Positions 9,844-19,955 of a stretch of DNA of 61,726 nucleotides are shown here, one piece after another. The notes below the pieces were generated by a model. It had not been told where the DNA came from. It ran no database searches and was given only the letters and a program-made list of their open reading frames with translations. Location: the NCBI GenBank assembly GCA_029266035.1, contig JAJUFH010000018.1, forward strand, positions 1-61,726, given 5' to 3'. The stretch comes from Sinomicrobium sp. Its GTDB lineage: Bacteria > Bacteroidota > Bacteroidia > Flavobacteriales > Flavobacteriaceae. The stretch's first letter is position 1; the number at the start of each line of letters is the position of its first letter. The translations under genes and the position numbers were made by a program.

Positions 9844-10506
9844 TCAATCCATTCTTTCCAAAAGCCATTTCAAAAGGGAGTGAAAATTCTGTGGAGCTAT
9901 GCCGTGGCCTACGGGAAACTCTTCGTAGATGTGGTCTATATTCAGTTTTTTGAGAAAAGGAGGGGTGTTTTGAGCCCAAGATACGGGAATTACCTGATCA
10001 ACTGTTCCGTGAGAGCAGTAAAAACGGAGTTTGGAATAATCTTTTTTATCGTAATCGTCAAGTAGAATATTCTCGTTGATATATCCGCTAAGAGCGATGA
10101 TATTCCTGACTTTTTCGGGGTAGGACAGGGCTACCGCATAACTGAGAATACTTCCTTGGCTGAATCCCATCAGCGTTACCCTATCTCGATCTAAGTCGTA
10201 GGCTTCTACGGCTTCGTCGATAAAGGTTGCAATAAGGTCTCGCGATGTTTTAGCCTGAGTGTCGTCCGACCATTTGCCGTCTTCGGCATCGAAGTGTATG
10301 GCATACCAAGCGTGGCCATAGGGCGCTAAAGGGTAAGGTGCCCGCACCGAGATGATACACAGTTCTTCTGGTAATTCAGGGGCAAAGGAAAAGAGGTCTT
10401 CTTCATTGCTCCCATATCCGTGAAACATAAACAATACAGGTGACTTCCCGTTGTGTTTTCCAGGTTTTCGAACAAGGTGATATAGAGATAGTTCCCGGTT
10501 TTGCAT
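9844..10506 (-). CDS. Alpha/beta hydrolase, phospholipase/carboxylesterase family
   Basis: A 220-residue cytoplasmic hydrolase. It shows the oxyanion region FMFHGYGSNEEDLFSF, the nucleophile elbow GFSQGS, a likely acid in HGTVDQVIPV, and the catalytic His in PVGHGI. This matches the carboxylesterase/lysophospholipase YpfH-like family, which cleaves short-chain esters. There is no signal peptide. The gene is followed upstream (20 bases) by a small membrane protein gene on the same strand. The substrate is unknown. Confidence 0.88.
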   Translation of the reverse strand: MQNRELSLYHLVRKPGKHNGKSPVLFMFHGYGSNEEDLFSFAPELPEELCIISVRAPYPLAPYGHAWYAIHFDAEDGKWSDDTQAKTSRDLIATFIDEAVEAYDLDRDRVTLMGFSQGSILSYAVALSYPEKVRNIIALSGYINENILLDDYDKKDYSKLRFYCSHGTVDQVIPVSWAQNTPPFLKKLNIDHIYEEFPVGHGIAPQNFHSLLKWLLERMD

Positions 10507-10525
10507 AGTAGGTGATATTTTTGAC

Positions 10526-10855
10526 TTATACGATAAATGTAAACCACTTCTGGAAGTGGTCTCCCACCAATGGTGCTTTTTGTCTTTTACCCGTAATGGC
10601 TCCCGAGAGGCTGTAAATGATAAGGATGATAAAAAAGAGGTAAAAACCTATAGTGGCAGCCCAACTATTTGCGAAGCCAACGAGGAAACCTATGGCGTAA
10701 AAGGAAATCCATAAGCCGAAACTTTGCCTGATGTGGAAGCGGGCAAATTCGTTTTTAGGTTCCATATTCATAAATATGGCAATAATGCACCCTATGATGG
10801 TGATATAGGCGATAATGGCAGCGTTTTTTCCGGATAATACCGTCTCGTTTTCCAT
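10526..10855 (-). CDS. Small membrane protein, DUF4870-like
   Basis: A 109-residue protein with about three hydrophobic helices (AIIAYITIIGCIIAIFMN, LWISFYAIGFLVGFA, IGFYLFFIILIIYSLSG). The motif ARFHIRQSFGLW between helices 1 and 2 is typical of the Tic20/DUF4870-like family. No enzymatic function is known for the family. It lies 20 bases before the esterase gene and 21 bases after the dihydroorotase-like gene, so it is probably part of one minus-strand operon running from the BatA gene. Confidence 0.8.
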   Translation of the reverse strand: MENETVLSGKNAAIIAYITIIGCIIAIFMNMEPKNEFARFHIRQSFGLWISFYAIGFLVGFANSWAATIGFYLFFIILIIYSLSGAITGKRQKAPLVGDHFQKWFTFIV

Positions 10856-10876
10856 GTCTTTAATGCTGTTGATGTC

Positions 10877-12133
10877 TTACTTAGCGAATGTGAGTATGCC
10901 ATTGGCTAGACTTCCGTACACCTTGCCCTTTAATCTGTGTCCGAGAAAAGCACTGTTTTCTGATCGGGAGTGAATATGTGATTTATCAAAAGTGTATTCA
11001 CTGTCGGGATCGAACAGGCTGAGGTCGGCTTTTTGACCGGGGAGCAATACAGACTCTGCAATGCCAAAACGGCGACGTCCGGAAGTGAGCAGTGCCACTG
11101 CTTTTTCGGTGTCTAATACATTTCTCAGAGCGCCGAAAGCACTTTCCAGTCCGATACTGCCAAACATAGCGCTGTCGAATTCTACCTTTTTGTGTTCTAT
11201 ATCTACAGGGTTGTGATCGGAGGTGACATAGTCGATTACACCTTCTTTCAGACCTTGTATAAGAGCTTTTACATCTTCTTTTCCGCGCAGTGGTGGCAGG
11301 AGTTTGTAGTTTGTGTCGAAGGTCTCTAGAGCCTCGTCTGTGAGTATGAGGTTGGAGATGGCTACACTACAACTCACATCCATTCCTTTTGCTTTTGCTT
11401 CCTGGATAAGAGCAACCGATTTTGCGGTTGAAATGGTGGGGATATGTAGTTTTCCTCCTGTGTATTCTAGGATAAAGAGATCTCTTGCAATATGCAATTC
11501 TTCGGCTAAAGCCGGAATTCCTTTTAATCCAAGTCTGGTTGAAACACTACCTTCATTGGCAACTCCTTTTCCGGCAATTTTGTTTTCCTGAGGGAAGGAG
11601 CAGACCACACCGCCGAAACTCGCGGTGTACAGCAGGGCTATTTTTAGCAGATTGGGATTGCTCACAGCCTTTTGATAGTCTCCAAAAGCTACGGCTCCTG
11701 CATTTTTCATATCGAAGAGCTCTGCCAAATCACTGCCTTCGCTCCCTGCGGTTAAGGCTCCTATAGGGTATAAATCGGTACCGTAACCGGCTCCACTCGA
11801 TTTTAGAAAAGCCACGTCAGCTCGACTGTCTATTACGGGAAAGGTATTGGGATTGAGCAATACGGCTGTAAATCCGCTCTTTGCCGCGCTTAGCAGTCCG
11901 TTGGCTATGGTTTCTCTGTCTTCGTATCCCGGTTCGCCGAAGCAGACACTCGTATCTGTCCATCCCTGCGATACGTGTAGATTGGGAAGTGAAATAACCT
12001 CAGTATCATTTGAAGCAGAGATGTTTTCTGAGATTTCAGAAATAAGACCATCAGACACCAGTATGTCCAGCGATTGGTTGTGGTATTCGCCTTTCGGGTT
12101 GATAACCCTTGCAGATTTTAGGAGAATCTTCAT
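10877..12133 (-). CDS. Dihydroorotase homologue lacking the metal-binding residues
   Basis: A 418-residue amidohydrolase-fold protein that aligns over its full length with class I dihydroorotases, the enzymes that cyclise carbamoyl aspartate in pyrimidine synthesis. The catalytic signature is gone. The normal DxHxHLREPG is DTSVCFGEPG here (residues about 60-69), so both His ligands and the substrate Arg are replaced. The later His ligands are also lost (LHIPTIST instead of LHxxHxST, and ISNL instead of PHHL). The aspartate motif survives as TSDHNP. It is probably non-catalytic, perhaps structural, as PyrC' is for aspartate transcarbamoylase. Databases often name this family pyrC. It overlaps the BatA gene by four bases. 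Confidence 0.85.
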   Translation of the reverse strand: MKILLKSARVINPKGEYHNQSLDILVSDGLISEISENISASNDTEVISLPNLHVSQGWTDTSVCFGEPGYEDRETIANGLLSAAKSGFTAVLLNPNTFPVIDSRADVAFLKSSGAGYGTDLYPIGALTAGSEGSDLAELFDMKNAGAVAFGDYQKAVSNPNLLKIALLYTASFGGVVCSFPQENKIAGKGVANEGSVSTRLGLKGIPALAEELHIARDLFILEYTGGKLHIPTISTAKSVALIQEAKAKGMDVSCSVAISNLILTDEALETFDTNYKLLPPLRGKEDVKALIQGLKEGVIDYVTSDHNPVDIEHKKVEFDSAMFGSIGLESAFGALRNVLDTEKAVALLTSGRRRFGIAESVLLPGQKADLSLFDPDSEYTFDKSHIHSRSENSAFLGHRLKGKVYGSLANGILTFAK

Positions 12134-14085
12134 TTAAAATATTTTAAAAGCAGTATTTCTGTGAGGAGGAATACGAGAGCAAAAATAACAAACCATTTCC
12201 AAAGCTCCCGAATGCTCCCGTCATTTTTTATTTTTAGCACTGTGTTTTGCCAAGAAAGCGTCGCTGTTTCACTCTCTTGAGGGAAGAGTGTCGACAGGGT
12301 TTTGCTCTCTTTTCTCATGTGGTTAAAACTGATGTGTTGCAACAGGCTGTCTCCGTATTTTAGCTGATAGTGACCGTCGTTCCCGGGTACTTCATCCGAG
12401 GTGTACCATTCTATTTTTTCTGGAAAAGAGCGTTGTTGAGGAATTAGGAATCGCTGATCTTGATGTAGTGATATGATATCTTCTCCTTGTCTTTGCGACG
12501 GTTTTCTATTACTCAGTGTCGCTTGGATTCCGGTTTGGTAATACAGAGCTGGATGGGGGAGTGCCATACGACCAATATTGTAAAGCACCGGAACGATAAG
12601 TGGTGTATTGCTAAAATCGGAGTAATCGCTGTTTAACGGAGCGGTAAAGAAGAATACACGGTCTCTTTCTGCGAGGAAAGGGGAGTTGTCTTCAAAACCG
12701 AGAACGGTTTTTACACTTCCATCGATATTAAAAATAGGCTGGGCTTCGGGATATCGAAAATTGTCAGTTTTAGAGAGGCTGTGCTCAAAGACAGCTCGGA
12801 ATACAGGGTGGGCAAACTGTATATCGGTAATCTTTTTCCTCCTTTTGTTTTCGTCGTCTGTGTATAGGGGAGTAACAGCACCTGTATTCAGGCTGCGGAA
12901 GAGGGCATTGAACTGAGGTGTAGGAGTTTTTTCCGATGGAATAACCAGTATAATATTCCCTTTTGTACTGGCGTTGTGCAAGGCTTGAGCTAGAGAGACA
13001 GGAATGTCTTCCAATTCGTTTAAAACGATGAAATCCTGTGCTGGAATAAGGCTGTAGTCTAATTGTGAGGCGGTGGAGACCCTTACTTCAAATTCGTCTT
13101 CGGTAAAAATCTTTCGCAGGTATCGGTTAGATGCATCTCCTATAATGAGGGTTCGGATTTTTTCTGGTGGGTTGATAGAAAAATACAAGCTGTTGTCGTA
13201 AGAGAGACCTCGGTCTTCAATAACAACCTTTCCGTCGACCAATCTGTTGTTTGGAATACGAAAACTGCTACGGCTTGAATCTTTTTTGTCAAAGGCAGCT
13301 GTTGTCTTGGCAATAAGGGTGTCACCATTGTAAAGAGAAACCGGAAGGGTTAGTGCTGTGCTGTCACTTTTTGAGAGCAGTACCGACAGTTCTAAAGATT
13401 GGCTGTCGGCGTCGGAGAGGAATACGCTGTCGAGCACAATGTTTTCGCTGTGCTGCGCACGCAATACAACAGGGTAGTAGTTTATTATACTGTCCTTGTC
13501 GGGTATGCTGTGAGGAGGCCAAGCTCGAAAGTCGGAAATAAGTACAAAGTTTTTCTGGGTAGTGGTGTCGGTACTCAGCATATTTTTTCCCCTGAGAATT
13601 ATATTTTCTGGTGAAAGAGGAACGCTGGAATACTCCAGTTGTAAGAGTTCTTGTTTTATTTCCTGAATCGGAGTCTTAGAGAATGAAGTGTTGTCCGTAA
13701 AGAGTGAAATCTCCCCTTCAGGAGGCTGATCAATTAGGTCGTGAACGGCTTGAACGAGTAGTGCTCCCTGTACTCCTCCAGCTTGCATACTAAAGGTATT
13801 ATCGAGGTAAACGACGGTTTCTGCCTTTTTTAGGGCAGTTGTGTTTTGACGATTATACGGCTGGGCAAAAGCTAGGACAAGTGCAGTGATTAGCGACAGC
13901 CGAGAGGCGAGAACGAGCCATTTTTTGAGTTGAGAACTCTTGTGGTTTTCCTGCTGTATTTCCTTGAGAAATATCACATTGGTAAACGGGGTATACTCAA
14001 ATTTTCGCAGTCGAAACAGGTGGACGACAACGGGAATAATCAAAAATAGTAAAGCCCAAAGGATTTCAGGGTGTTTAAAATACAT
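12130..14085 (-). CDS. BatA-type membrane protein (N-terminal double-transmembrane domain)
   Basis: A 651-residue protein. The first 80 residues carry two helices (WALLFLIIPVVVHLF and LITALVLAFA) flanking LRKFEYTPFTNVIFLKEI, the BatA aerotolerance N-terminal signature. A von Willebrand A-like domain follows (VVYLDNTFSMQ), then a long periplasmic region and one C-terminal helix (VIFALVFLLTEILLLKYF). Members are usually near MoxR and other Bat genes, but here the partner is the dihydroorotase-like gene, a common flavobacterial pairing. The stop overlaps that gene's start (ATGA), implying translational coupling. The biochemical role is unknown. Confidence 0.85.
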   Translation of the reverse strand: MYFKHPEILWALLFLIIPVVVHLFRLRKFEYTPFTNVIFLKEIQQENHKSSQLKKWLVLASRLSLITALVLAFAQPYNRQNTTALKKAETVVYLDNTFSMQAGGVQGALLVQAVHDLIDQPPEGEISLFTDNTSFSKTPIQEIKQELLQLEYSSVPLSPENIILRGKNMLSTDTTTQKNFVLISDFRAWPPHSIPDKDSIINYYPVVLRAQHSENIVLDSVFLSDADSQSLELSVLLSKSDSTALTLPVSLYNGDTLIAKTTAAFDKKDSSRSSFRIPNNRLVDGKVVIEDRGLSYDNSLYFSINPPEKIRTLIIGDASNRYLRKIFTEDEFEVRVSTASQLDYSLIPAQDFIVLNELEDIPVSLAQALHNASTKGNIILVIPSEKTPTPQFNALFRSLNTGAVTPLYTDDENKRRKKITDIQFAHPVFRAVFEHSLSKTDNFRYPEAQPIFNIDGSVKTVLGFEDNSPFLAERDRVFFFTAPLNSDYSDFSNTPLIVPVLYNIGRMALPHPALYYQTGIQATLSNRKPSQRQGEDIISLHQDQRFLIPQQRSFPEKIEWYTSDEVPGNDGHYQLKYGDSLLQHISFNHMRKESKTLSTLFPQESETATLSWQNTVLKIKNDGSIRELWKWFVIFALVFLLTEILLLKYFK

Positions 14086-14147
14086 ACCATTGATTTTCTA
14101 TTCCAAACTTACGCAAAAAAGTGTCTCCGGTGAAGCTTCTTACAAAC

Positions 14148-14186
14148 AAAAACAGCGACTCCGATATTGTCGAAGTCGCTGTTTTT
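14148..14186 (-). terminator. Strong terminator downstream of secA
   Basis: A perfect 13-bp inverted repeat (AAAAACAGCGACT at 14148-14160, AGTCGCTGTTTTT at 14174-14186). It lies between the secA stop and the BatA start and can work in either direction. For the minus strand it ends secA. Confidence 0.88.
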
Positions 14187-14224
14187 GCGTGTTAAGAGGT
14201 CTCAAATAGCCGAAGTGTTATATA

Positions 14225-17200
14225 TTACTCTTCGGTAATCACCCATTCTCCTTTTTTGAGAAGAGGTTCGGCCTGTTTGAACTTGACGGTTTGGCTCTCG
14301 CCACTCATAACATTTTTTATGGTTACCTTGTCGTTTCTTCCTATTTTGGGTTTGTCCCTTACAATGGTTTCGGTAACCTGTGGTCTGGATTGCGCCTGTT
14401 GTCCGGCTTGTCGGTGGCGCGCTGCCATTTCGTCGCTGTTTAGTACTTCCTCTTTAGAAGTCTGATAGCTCTCCTGTTTTTTTGGTTCTTTTGCCTCTTG
14501 AATATTTGAAGAGTCTTGAGCGGGTAATTCTCCCTTAAAGAGGAAGGTAACCACATCTTTGTTTACATCGCTTATCATACTTTTGAAGAGTTCGAAAGCT
14601 TCAAATTTGTAGATGAGCAGAGGGTCTTTCTGTTCGTGTACTGCGAGCTGTACCGATTGTTTCAACTCGTCCATTTTGCGCAGGTGAGTTTTCCATGCGT
14701 CATCTATAATGGCTAAGGTGATGTTCTTTTCAAAATCGCCAACCAGTTTTTTTCCTTCACTTTCGTAGGCCTCCTTCAGGTTGGTAACCACATTGAGGGT
14801 TTTGGTACCATCGGTAAAAGGCACTACTATACGCTCGAATCTGTCGCCCTGGTTTTCGTAAACATTTTTGATCACCGGGAAAGCAGTGGCAGCATTTCGC
14901 ACTATTTTATCGTTGTAGTACTGATATGCTGCCTTGTACACTTTGGAGGTGATTTCCTGTGCAGTCAGTCTGGAAAACTCTTCTTCCGTCACTGGTGATA
15001 CCAAAGAGAAATACTTGATGAGCTCGAATTCGAAATTCTTGTAATCACTTGCCGCTTTGTTGGTTTCCGAAACGCTCTCTGCGGTGTCGAATATCATATT
15101 GGCGATATCTACTTTCAAGCGTTCACCGTGAAGGGCGTGTCGTCTCCTTTTGTACACCACCTCTCTTTGGGCGTTCATCACATCGTCGTATTCGAGCAGT
15201 CGTTTACGTATGCCAAAGTTGTTTTCTTCTACTTTTTTCTGTGCCCTTTCAATAGATTTGGTCATCATGGAGTGTTGTATCACTTCTCCATCTTTTAGCC
15301 CCATGCGGTCCATCATTTTTGCTACCCTTTCCGAACCGAAAAGTCGCATGAGGTTGTCTTCCAAGGATACGTAAAATTGTGAACTTCCAGGGTCTCCCTG
15401 ACGTCCGGAACGTCCTCTGAGCTGACGGTCTACTCGTCTTGAGTCGTGTCTTTCGGTACCTATAATTGCCAGTCCGCCTGCTTTTTTAACCTCATCTGTA
15501 AGCTTGATGTCGGTACCCCTACCGGCCATATTGGTTGCGATGGTAACCACACCTGGCTTACCTGCTTCGGATACGATATCGGCTTCTTTTTTGTGCAGTT
15601 TTGCGTTGAGTACATTGTGCGGAACCTTTCTCAGGTGTAGCATTTTGCTGAGCAATTCTGAAATCTCTACAGAGGTGGTACCTATCAGTACAGGTCTTCC
15701 GGCTTGCGACAGTTGTGTAACCTCGTCGATTACTGCATTGTATTTTTCTCTTTTGGTTTTGTATATGAGATCCTGTTTATCTTGTCGGGCTATAGGCCGG
15801 TTAGTAGGGATCTCCATTACGTCTAGTTTGTAGATTTCCCAAAATTCTCCTGCTTCGGTTATCGCCGTACCTGTCATCCCGGAAAGTTTGCGGTACATAC
15901 GGAAATAGTTTTGAAGTGTTACCGTAGCGAAAGTTTGGGTGGCGTCTTCAATCTTGACGTTTTCCTTGGCTTCGATAGCCTGGTGTAGTCCGTCAGAATA
16001 ACGCCTTCCATCCATTATACGTCCGGTTTGCTCGTCTACAATCATCACCTTGTTGTCTATAACCACGTATTCGGTATCCTTTTCAAAAAGGGTATAGGCT
16101 TTGAGCAATTGGTTCATAGTGTGAATGCGCTCGCTTTTTACCGAAAATTCTCTGAAGAGTTGATCTTTGAGTTCAGCTTCTTCTTCTGTGGAGAGTTTTT
16201 GATTTTCGATTTTTGCGATTTCGGTACCTATATCGGGCATGACAAAGAAGTCGGGATCGGTGTCTGCCGAGAGGTATTCCACTCCTTTGTCAGTGAGTTC
16301 TATTTGGTTGTTTTTTTCGTCGATTACAAAGAGCAACTCGGCATCTACCTTAGGCATTTCCCGGTTGTTGTCTTGCATATAGAAATTCTCTGTTTTCTGA
16401 AGCAGTTGTTTTATACCTTCTTCACTGAGAAACTTGATCAAGGCTTTGTTTTTTGGAAGACCTCTATGTACTCTTAGCAAGAGAAATCCTCCATCTTTTG
16501 CATTTCCTTCGGCTATGAGTTTTTTGGCTTCGGCGAGAACACCTGTCAGATACTGTCGTTGTTTTTGTACCAGGTCGGATACTACCGGTTTGAGCTCGTT
16601 AAACTCATGGCGATCGCCTTCGGGGACGGGACCGGAAATGATAAGCGGGGTTCGAGCGTCGTCGACCAGTACGGAGTCGACCTCATCCACTATGGCGTAG
16701 TTGTGTGGGCGCTGTACTAGGTCGTTGGGAGTATGCGCCATATTGTCTCTGAGGTAGTCAAAACCAAACTCGTTGTTGGTACCGTAGGTGATATCAGAGT
16801 TATACGCCTTTCTCCGTCCTTCCGAATTGGGTCTGTGATTGTCGATACAGTCTATTGAAAGGCCGTGAAATTCGAATAGAGGCCCCATCCAGGCACTATC
16901 CCTTTTGGCGAGATAGTCGTTTACCGTTACCAGATGTACCCCATTTCCGGTAAGGGCGTTGAGGTATACGGGAAGTGTAGCCACCAGGGTTTTACCTTCA
17001 CCTGTTTGCATTTCAGCAATCTTTCCGCGGTGTAGTGCGATTCCTCCGATGAGCTGAACGTCGTAGTGAACCATATCCCAAGTCACTTCTTTACCGGCGG
17101 CATCCCAGGAGTTTTTCCATATCGCGTGATCTCCTTCCAGTGTAACGTAATCTTTGGTGGCCGAAAGCTCTCTGTCGAATGCGCTGGCAGTAACTTGTAA

Positions 17201-17584
17201 GGTAGTATTGGCAGTAAATCGCTTTGCCGTTTCTTTGACAACTGCAAAAGCCTCTGGAAGTATTTCGTCGAGTTTGCTCTCAGTGGCCTTGTAGGCCTCG
17301 TCTTTGAGTTTGTCTATTTCGGTGTAGATGTCTTCCTTGCGGTCGATGTCTTCAGAAGTGTCGGCCTCTTCTTGAAGCGCGGCTATTTTTTCGTTGAAAG
17401 AAGCCCTTGCCTCCTCTATTTGGGCTTTGAATTCCAGGGTCTTTGCCCTGAGTTCGTCATGAGATAAAGAAGAGAGTTGTTGCTCTATTTCCTTTATCTT
17501 ATTCACCAGTGGCTGTATCTCTCCAATGTCCTTCTTCGCTTTATCTCCTACAAAAATTTTGAGAACAGAATTCAGTAAACTCAT
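14225..17584 (-). CDS. secA: Preprotein translocase ATPase SecA
   Basis: A 1119-residue protein, the long form usual in Bacteroidota. SecA drives unfolded preproteins through SecYEG with ATP. Visible motifs are Walker [29 protein letters not shown], the DEAD-like [26 protein letters not shown] and [15 protein letters not shown] large insertion lies between about 330 and 480, and a helical scaffold follows at about 760-1010. The C-terminal tail lacks the Cys-rich zinc finger found in E. coli SecA and ends in a basic segment plus WVITEE. The gene stands alone with a strong terminator. Confidence 0.98.
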   Translation of the reverse strand: MSLLNSVLKIFVGDKAKKDIGEIQPLVNKIKEIEQQLSSLSHDELRAKTLEFKAQIEEARASFNEKIAALQEEADTSEDIDRKEDIYTEIDKLKDEAYKATESKLDEILPEAFAVVKETAKRFTANTTLQVTASAFDRELSATKDYVTLEGDHAIWKNSWDAAGKEVTWDMVHYDVQLIGGIALHRGKIAEMQTGEGKTLVATLPVYLNALTGNGVHLVTVNDYLAKRDSAWMGPLFEFHGLSIDCIDNHRPNSEGRRKAYNSDITYGTNNEFGFDYLRDNMAHTPNDLVQRPHNYAIVDEVDSVLVDDARTPLIISGPVPEGDRHEFNELKPVVSDLVQKQRQYLTGVLAEAKKLIAEGNAKDGGFLLLRVHRGLPKNKALIKFLSEEGIKQLLQKTENFYMQDNNREMPKVDAELLFVIDEKNNQIELTDKGVEYLSADTDPDFFVMPDIGTEIAKIENQKLSTEEEAELKDQLFREFSVKSERIHTMNQLLKAYTLFEKDTEYVVIDNKVMIVDEQTGRIMDGRRYSDGLHQAIEAKENVKIEDATQTFATVTLQNYFRMYRKLSGMTGTAITEAGEFWEIYKLDVMEIPTNRPIARQDKQDLIYKTKREKYNAVIDEVTQLSQAGRPVLIGTTSVEISELLSKMLHLRKVPHNVLNAKLHKKEADIVSEAGKPGVVTIATNMAGRGTDIKLTDEVKKAGGLAIIGTERHDSRRVDRQLRGRSGRQGDPGSSQFYVSLEDNLMRLFGSERVAKMMDRMGLKDGEVIQHSMMTKSIERAQKKVEENNFGIRKRLLEYDDVMNAQREVVYKRRRHALHGERLKVDIANMIFDTAESVSETNKAASDYKNFEFELIKYFSLVSPVTEEEFSRLTAQEITSKVYKAAYQYYNDKIVRNAATAFPVIKNVYENQGDRFERIVVPFTDGTKTLNVVTNLKEAYESEGKKLVGDFEKNITLAIIDDAWKTHLRKMDELKQSVQLAVHEQKDPLLIYKFEAFELFKSMISDVNKDVVTFLFKGELPAQDSSNIQEAKEPKKQESYQTSKEEVLNSDEMAARHRQAGQQAQSRPQVTETIVRDKPKIGRNDKVTIKNVMSGESQTVKFKQAEPLLKKGEWVITEE

Positions 17585-17793
17585 AATGGTTTTATTTTAA
17601 AATTTGAAAAAGGGAAATTTGTTTCCCCTTGGTGGAAACGATCGTTATACAGTCCGAATTTTCCAATTGTCTTTACAAAACTAGTGAAAAAAAGGGCTAA
17701 AGCGATGGTGATGACGGGATTTTGGTATGCTATTAACAATCCCGTTAGTCGCTTTAAATGCTTAGACGATCTTTCAATTGTTATTAGAGACAA

Positions 17794-17819
17794 AAAAAGT
17801 CTCCTTTTGGAGACTTTTT
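17794..17819 (-). terminator. Terminator of the DUF2795 gene
   Basis: A perfect 11-bp hairpin AAAAAGTCTCC-TTTT-GGAGACTTTTT, 15 bases downstream of the small minus-strand gene and before secA. Confidence 0.88.
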
Positions 17820-17833
17820 ATCTTTGTAATTTT

Positions 17834-18055
17834 TTAATATTCATCTTCGTTCCAGAGGTAATCTTCCTCCGTAGGATAGTCTGGCCATATTTCTTCTATA
17901 GACTCGTAGATTTCTCCTTCGTCTTCCATAGCTTGAAGGTTTTCCACCACTTCCAGTGGGGCTCCCGTCCGTATAGCATAGTCGATCAATTCGTCTTTTG
18001 TAGCCGGCCAAGGTGCATCGCTGAGATAGGATGCCAGTTCTAAAGTCCAATACAT
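17834..18055 (-). CDS. DUF2795 family small protein
   Basis: A 73-residue acidic protein conserved in Bacteroidota. It begins MYWTLELASYLSDAPWPATKDELIDYAIRTG and ends in a run of acidic and aromatic residues (WNEDEY). The helix-rich middle (PLEVVENLQAMEDEGE) is the family core. The function is unknown; abundant expression is plausible from its strong own promoter and terminator. It is a complete single-gene unit. Confidence 0.9.
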   Translation of the reverse strand: MYWTLELASYLSDAPWPATKDELIDYAIRTGAPLEVVENLQAMEDEGEIYESIEEIWPDYPTEEDYLWNEDEY

Positions 18056-18078
18056 TGCTATTCGTTTTATATTTTCTG

Positions 18079-18108
18079 CAAAAATAAATTTTTAAACTAA
18101 AAAGTCAA
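18079..18108 (-). promoter_or_regulatory. Bacteroidota-type promoter of the DUF2795 gene
   Basis: On the minus strand a TTG (18106-18108) is followed after exactly 19 bases by TATTTTTG (18079-18086), matching TTG-N19-TAnnTTTG. It lies 24 bases before the start codon. Confidence 0.75.
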
Positions 18109-18293
18109 GTTAAAACTGCTTTAATTGCGCATTAATTTTAAGAACATAATGAAATACCTATTTTGTTGATTTTTAATCGATAAAACCCAGTATTGCTTAC
18201 ATAATTATCAGCCGTTGCCCTTTTTAAGAGTTCTTTTTCGTCTGGGCGGGTACGCAAATCGCGGTGTATTTCATCGGGCTGTGAAGTGTAGTG

Positions 18294-18872
18294 TTATTCC
18301 GTATCGTTTTTTTCGGGTATCCACTTTATCTCTTCAGCTTGAAGCGAGTGAGACAACTTTCGTGCCAACACAAAGAGATAGTCGGAAAGACGGTTGAGGT
18401 ATTGCAGTATTTTGTGGTCAATGTTTTGAAAATCATTTAATTGGGTAGCTGCTCTCTCTGCTCTTCTACACACGCATCTGGCAATATGACAATATGACAC
18501 TACCGTGTGCCCACCTGGTAGTACGAAGTGTGTCATAGGAGGGAGGTCCTCGTTCATCTGGTCGATTTCACCTTCCAGTTTTTCGAGATCGAGGTCGGAG
18601 ATTCCGGCGATATCTAGTCGCGATTTTCCGTTTTTCAACACCGCTTTTTCGGGGTCGGTGGCCAATATAGCTCCTATAGTAAACAATCTGTCTTGTATGC
18701 GCAGCAGGGTTTCTTGTTGTATGCCATTGCTCTGGTCGCGCAAAAGTCCTATCCACGAGTTGAGCTCGTCTATCGTGCCGTATGTCTCTATCCGTATGTG
18801 ATGCTTAGGCACTCTGGTACCTCCGAATAGGGAGGTGCTGCCTTGGTCGCCTGTTTTAGTGTATATCTTCAT
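18294..18872 (-). CDS. Cob(I)alamin adenosyltransferase, PduO type
   Basis: A 192-residue ATP:cobalamin adenosyltransferase. I start at MKIYTKTGDQGSTSLFGG, whose TKTGDxG is the ATP-binding signature; an upstream in-frame TTG or ATG extension has no family support. Further hallmarks are YGTIDELNSWIGLL, the LPGGH segment, and CRRAERAA with NRLSDYLFVLAR near the C-terminus. The enzyme converts cob(I)alamin to adenosylcobalamin for enzymes such as methylmalonyl-CoA mutase. It complements the riboswitch-controlled cobalamin uptake operon at 37884-42607, which is not linked to it. Confidence 0.93.
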   Translation of the reverse strand: MKIYTKTGDQGSTSLFGGTRVPKHHIRIETYGTIDELNSWIGLLRDQSNGIQQETLLRIQDRLFTIGAILATDPEKAVLKNGKSRLDIAGISDLDLEKLEGEIDQMNEDLPPMTHFVLPGGHTVVSYCHIARCVCRRAERAATQLNDFQNIDHKILQYLNRLSDYLFVLARKLSHSLQAEEIKWIPEKNDTE

Positions 18873-18977
18873 CCTTAAAAAATCGATAATAATCGTATAA
18901 AAGTAAAGGTTTTTTTTGAGAAGGTGTGGTGGTCGAAACACAACGCAACAGTTATGACTCTGTTGTTTATAGACGTA

Positions 18978-19826
18978 TTAGGGTTTTTGTAAAAATCCCA
19001 GTGATACCAAGAACTCATCGGTCTTGGCTACGGTTTGTCTATAGTACTTCTCTCTCTTGTAATTGAAAAATCCGTGTTTTTGTCCTTCGTATAGGTAGAG
19101 ATCACAGCGGCTGCCAATTTTTTCCATAACCTTTTTGTAGTACTGTGCAGTTTCTACCGGGATAAGGTGGTCTTCGGTTCCGAGAAATATTACGGTGGGC
19201 GGAGCTCCTTTGCGGAGATTGTGCAGAGGAGAGAAATGGAGGTATTCTTCGCCTATGCGGTTGTAACCATAACCTCCGGGGCCGTTGTCTATCACTGGAT
19301 TAAAAAGGACCAAGGCATTGGGCTTCGGACTGATGTTCAGATCGTCTTTAGGGTCGTTATATTTGGCTATGGTAGCCGTTGCCGCGGCGAGATGCCCTCC
19401 TGCTGAACCCCCTGCCACAATGATCTTGTCAGCATCGATATGGTACTTATCGGCATTGGAACGGAGAAAACGAATAACCGATTTAGCGTCTTTAAGAGAT
19501 TCGAAAGGAGTGGTTTTATGCCGCGATTTGACCCGGTAATCGGCTAAGACTCCGATGATTCCTCTTTGGGCAAAGTACGCTGCGTGAGGTTTGAACTGTT
19601 GTGTGTTGCCTTTGGCCCATCCTCCTCCGAAAAAGAAGACCATCACCGGGTATTTTTTGTTCTCGACGAGGTTTTGAGGATAGTAGAATTCAAGGCTTAA
19701 CGACACAGTATCCAGTGTTTTATACACTATCTTTTCCTGAGCTGATAGGGGTTGAAAGTTGAGTAGCAGTAAAAACACAATGCTGCCGAATATCGATTTG
19801 TATTTTTTAGTTGTATTTCCTACCAT
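18978..19826 (-). CDS. Secreted alpha/beta hydrolase (acetyl-esterase-like)
   Basis: A 282-residue protein with signal peptide (hydrophobic SIFGSIVFLLLLNF, cleavage near LSAQ). It has the HGG-type oxyanion segment VFFFGGGWAKGN, the nucleophile motif GGSAGGH, an acid in GTEDHLIPVE, and the catalytic His in EGQKHGFFN. This matches the BD-FAE or hormone-sensitive-lipase-like esterases often used to remove acetyl or feruloyl groups from polysaccharides. It is a single gene with no carbohydrate cluster nearby. The substrate is uncertain. Confidence 0.85.
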   Translation of the reverse strand: MVGNTTKKYKSIFGSIVFLLLLNFQPLSAQEKIVYKTLDTVSLSLEFYYPQNLVENKKYPVMVFFFGGGWAKGNTQQFKPHAAYFAQRGIIGVLADYRVKSRHKTTPFESLKDAKSVIRFLRSNADKYHIDADKIIVAGGSAGGHLAAATATIAKYNDPKDDLNISPKPNALVLFNPVIDNGPGGYGYNRIGEEYLHFSPLHNLRKGAPPTVIFLGTEDHLIPVETAQYYKKVMEKIGSRCDLYLYEGQKHGFFNYKREKYYRQTVAKTDEFLVSLGFLQKP

Positions 19827-19955
19827 ATTTTTGGTGTACTAAATTGTCAGTCGAGTTTATGTCTTTGCCAAGGTAAGAAATATAGAATGTTTTTTAGAGA
19901 TCTCTATCGCTTTATTTAGCTAGCCCCGATACCTTGTCTTTTTAGTCATCGGCGA

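Noticed and set aside
9573-9883. Several overlapping short open frames on both strands
   Set aside because: They run through REP-like palindromes, lack family support and give the usual low-complexity translations of such repeats.
17581-17793. 70-residue minus-strand frame just upstream of secA
   Set aside because: It covers the secA leader, overlaps the secA start, has no family and no start signal of its own.
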